In this document: in pieces, positions 62,742 through 64,000 of the stretch
Position numbering within the stretch: position 1 is the stretch's first letter
Layout: every line of letters starts with the position of its first letter
Assembly: GCF_020382885.2 (NCBI RefSeq)
Contig: NC_058513.1
Coordinates: 6,215,408-6,279,407, forward strand
Length of the DNA: 64,000 bases
Direction: 5' to 3'
From: Scatophagus argus
Lineage: Eukaryota; Chordata; Actinopteri; Scatophagidae
The notes under the pieces: generated by a model
The model's database searches: none
The model's input: only the letters and a program-made list of their open reading frames with translations
What the model was told of the DNA's origin: nothing
Program-made: the position numbers and the translations under genes

Positions 62742-62776
<35 letters not shown>
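62571..62776. repeat. (CT)n(TG)n array and inverted (AC)n partner
   Basis: (CT)n at 62571-62630 passes into (TG)n at 62638-62661. (AC)n follows at 62745-62776 in the complementary orientation, 83 bases away. Confidence 0.93.
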
Positions 62777-62778
<2 letters not shown>

Positions 62779-63003
62779 GCATGTTACATGTTAATGTGGG
62801 CCATCTTTTTTTAAAATCACTGCTTCATTCATGCATTCAACTGTTTACATGGAGATGTGCAGTCCTTTGCTATCTCAGCATCATCATGTGAACTAGAACA
62901 CATCTTAAACTGATGATACTTTTTGCTGTGTGTGTGTGTGTGTTACATCAGTGATGGTGAAGATGATGATCTGAGGTAACTGTATATATGTCTCCTCCTC
63001 CAG

Positions 63004-63088
63004 TGGCTTTCGACATGGCAGACAGGCGTGAAGTTAAAGCAAAGCAGCGATTGGTTCCAGCGAGCAGAGTCTAATCAGCACATCAAGC
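63004..63088 (+). other. Isolated exon-like segment (85 nt) or conserved non-coding element
   Basis: A good acceptor (TGTCTCCTCCTCCAG, AG at 63002-63003) and a consensus-like donor (AAGC|gtgagc) bound 85 bases that are open in only one frame. The frame reads WLSTWQTGVKLKQSSDWFQR followed by AESNQHIK. I do not recognise the peptide and find no partner exon in the window. Homeobox-like TAATCAG inside it also fits a regulatory element. Confidence 0.25.
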
Positions 63089-63359
63089 GTGAGCTCCTTA
63101 AGTGCCTCTGAAAAGAGGAGACACACACAAATGAAATGCATATGTATCACAAATCACATGCAAATGCACAGCTAAATACTGAAGGCCACACACAAATACA
63201 TATGTATAAGAGACACATAGCTCTCATCATGATCTAATGGGACCGCTTTGAACTCAGAGCAGCAGAGCAGAGCACATGATGTGCTAACAGACTGATGTGC
63301 TAAGCACAGCGCCACACACATACACAAATACACACGGCTCATATGATACCTTACCTGTC

Positions 63360-63425
63360 AGAGGCAGGTGTGGTCTCCGAGGACCCAATCAGTTTTAATT
63401 AACCCCTTGTGGTGGATGGTGGAGG
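63360..63425. promoter_or_regulatory. Putative conserved non-coding element
   Basis: GAGGACCCAATCAGTTTTAA and TTAACCCCTTGTGGTGG form a short complex block with CCAAT and RUNX-like cores between low-complexity flanks. Confidence 0.22.
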
Positions 63426-63824
63426 GGGAGGGGTGAGAGAGAGGGAGACAGGAGGAGAAGAAGGGTAGAGAACAAGACAAGCAGAGGGAAATTTCTGCTT
63501 GTCATTTCGAGAGACATGGGTGAGAAATGGGATTTAGCAGAGAAAAAAAGACTAAAAACAGCCACCCCTCCTTAAAAAATGTCTTCAAGAGGTACAGCAG
63601 CAATACAACTGGTGGATCTCATACATTTAATTTTGACTGAAAGGGAAGGTTTTAAAAACATCATTTGGAATGAAATGGTCTATAAAAGAAGAAGAAGACA
63701 TAAATCTGCAGCTACAGAATCTGCATAAGCTTAAGTAAAGAAAAAAAAAAACAAAAAACACATGAGGTTTAATTTGCTGGTTTTTCTGCATTCATCATCA
63801 CCAACTCGCACCAGATCAAAAATT

Positions 63825-63880
63825 TAACCAGTTATGAATTTCCCCTTTTGGGATTAATAAAGGATTATCTTATCTATCAG
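63825..63880 (+). mobile_element. 3' end of a Rex/CR1-like LINE
   Basis: GAATTTCCCCTTTTGGGATT followed by AATAAAGGATTATCTTATCTATC is the characteristic 3' terminus of several fish non-LTR retrotransposons, with a short degenerate ATCTT tail. The element is extremely 5'-truncated or decayed. Confidence 0.65.
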
Positions 63881-64000
63881 AACACATCCCTAACTTTGAA
63901 CCAAAGTTTTATTTTTGTAAAAATAAATAAATAAAAACATCCTGTATTCCATCCTTGCACACATCCAAAACTTTGTGTCATTTGGAAGTTGAAATGTTCT

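Noticed and set aside
1..64000. CRISPR arrays, operons, insertion sequences, phage or bacterial defence genes
   Set aside because: Introns, microsatellites and vertebrate gene families show this is vertebrate nuclear DNA; no spaced direct repeats of CRISPR type are seen.

Overview
The window looks like nuclear DNA from a spiny-rayed (percomorph) teleost. The coding density, spliced genes with GT-AG introns, abundant long (CA)n/(TG)n arrays and several dispersed repeats that I recognise from perch-like fish all point that way. I cannot name the species. All identifications come from reading the sequence and from memory of protein families; no database search was run.

Layout. (1) 0.35-3.74 kb: a complete nine-exon rsl1d1 gene (ribosomal L1 domain protein of the nucleolus) on the + strand, with an NRF1-type promoter motif and a poly(A) signal. 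(2) 4.68-5.79 kb: two small two-pass membrane protein genes in tandem on the + strand, each with a single coding exon: a pirt-like gene (phosphoinositide-interacting regulator of TRP channels) and a tmem238/tmem238l-like gene. (3) 5.8-10.5 kb: intergenic, with a weak candidate for a small two-exon transcript and a LINE/SINE tail. (4) 10.6-43.3 kb: rhbdf1 (iRhom1), an inactive rhomboid. It has a CpG-rich untranslated first exon, a 17 kb first intron, and 19 coding exons that join in frame to 903 residues. (5) 43.3-64 kb: no recognisable gene. This part holds microsatellites, retrotransposon relics and many complex, repeat-free stretches that look like conserved non-coding elements, plus a few isolated exon-like segments.

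The rhbdf1 introns carry most of the oddities. Exon 3 is bracketed by a (TG)n array touching its acceptor and an (AC)n array just after its donor. Intron 4 contains an exon-like segment that could be an alternative first coding exon. Intron 12 holds three dispersed repeats or hairpins, including a complete short hAT element (13-bp terminal inverted repeats, perfect 8-bp target duplication) with a broken BED-finger reading frame. Intron 16 contains an intact, antisense, intron-bearing tRNA-Ile(UAU) gene, and decayed relatives of that tRNA lie in intron 1 and in or just past the 3' UTR.

The genes do not form one pathway. Rsl1d1 acts in ribosome biogenesis and senescence control. Pirt and Tmem238l are small membrane proteins that also neighbour each other on human chromosome 17. 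iRhom1 is an ER/Golgi membrane pseudoprotease that guides ADAM17/TACE and EGFR-ligand trafficking.
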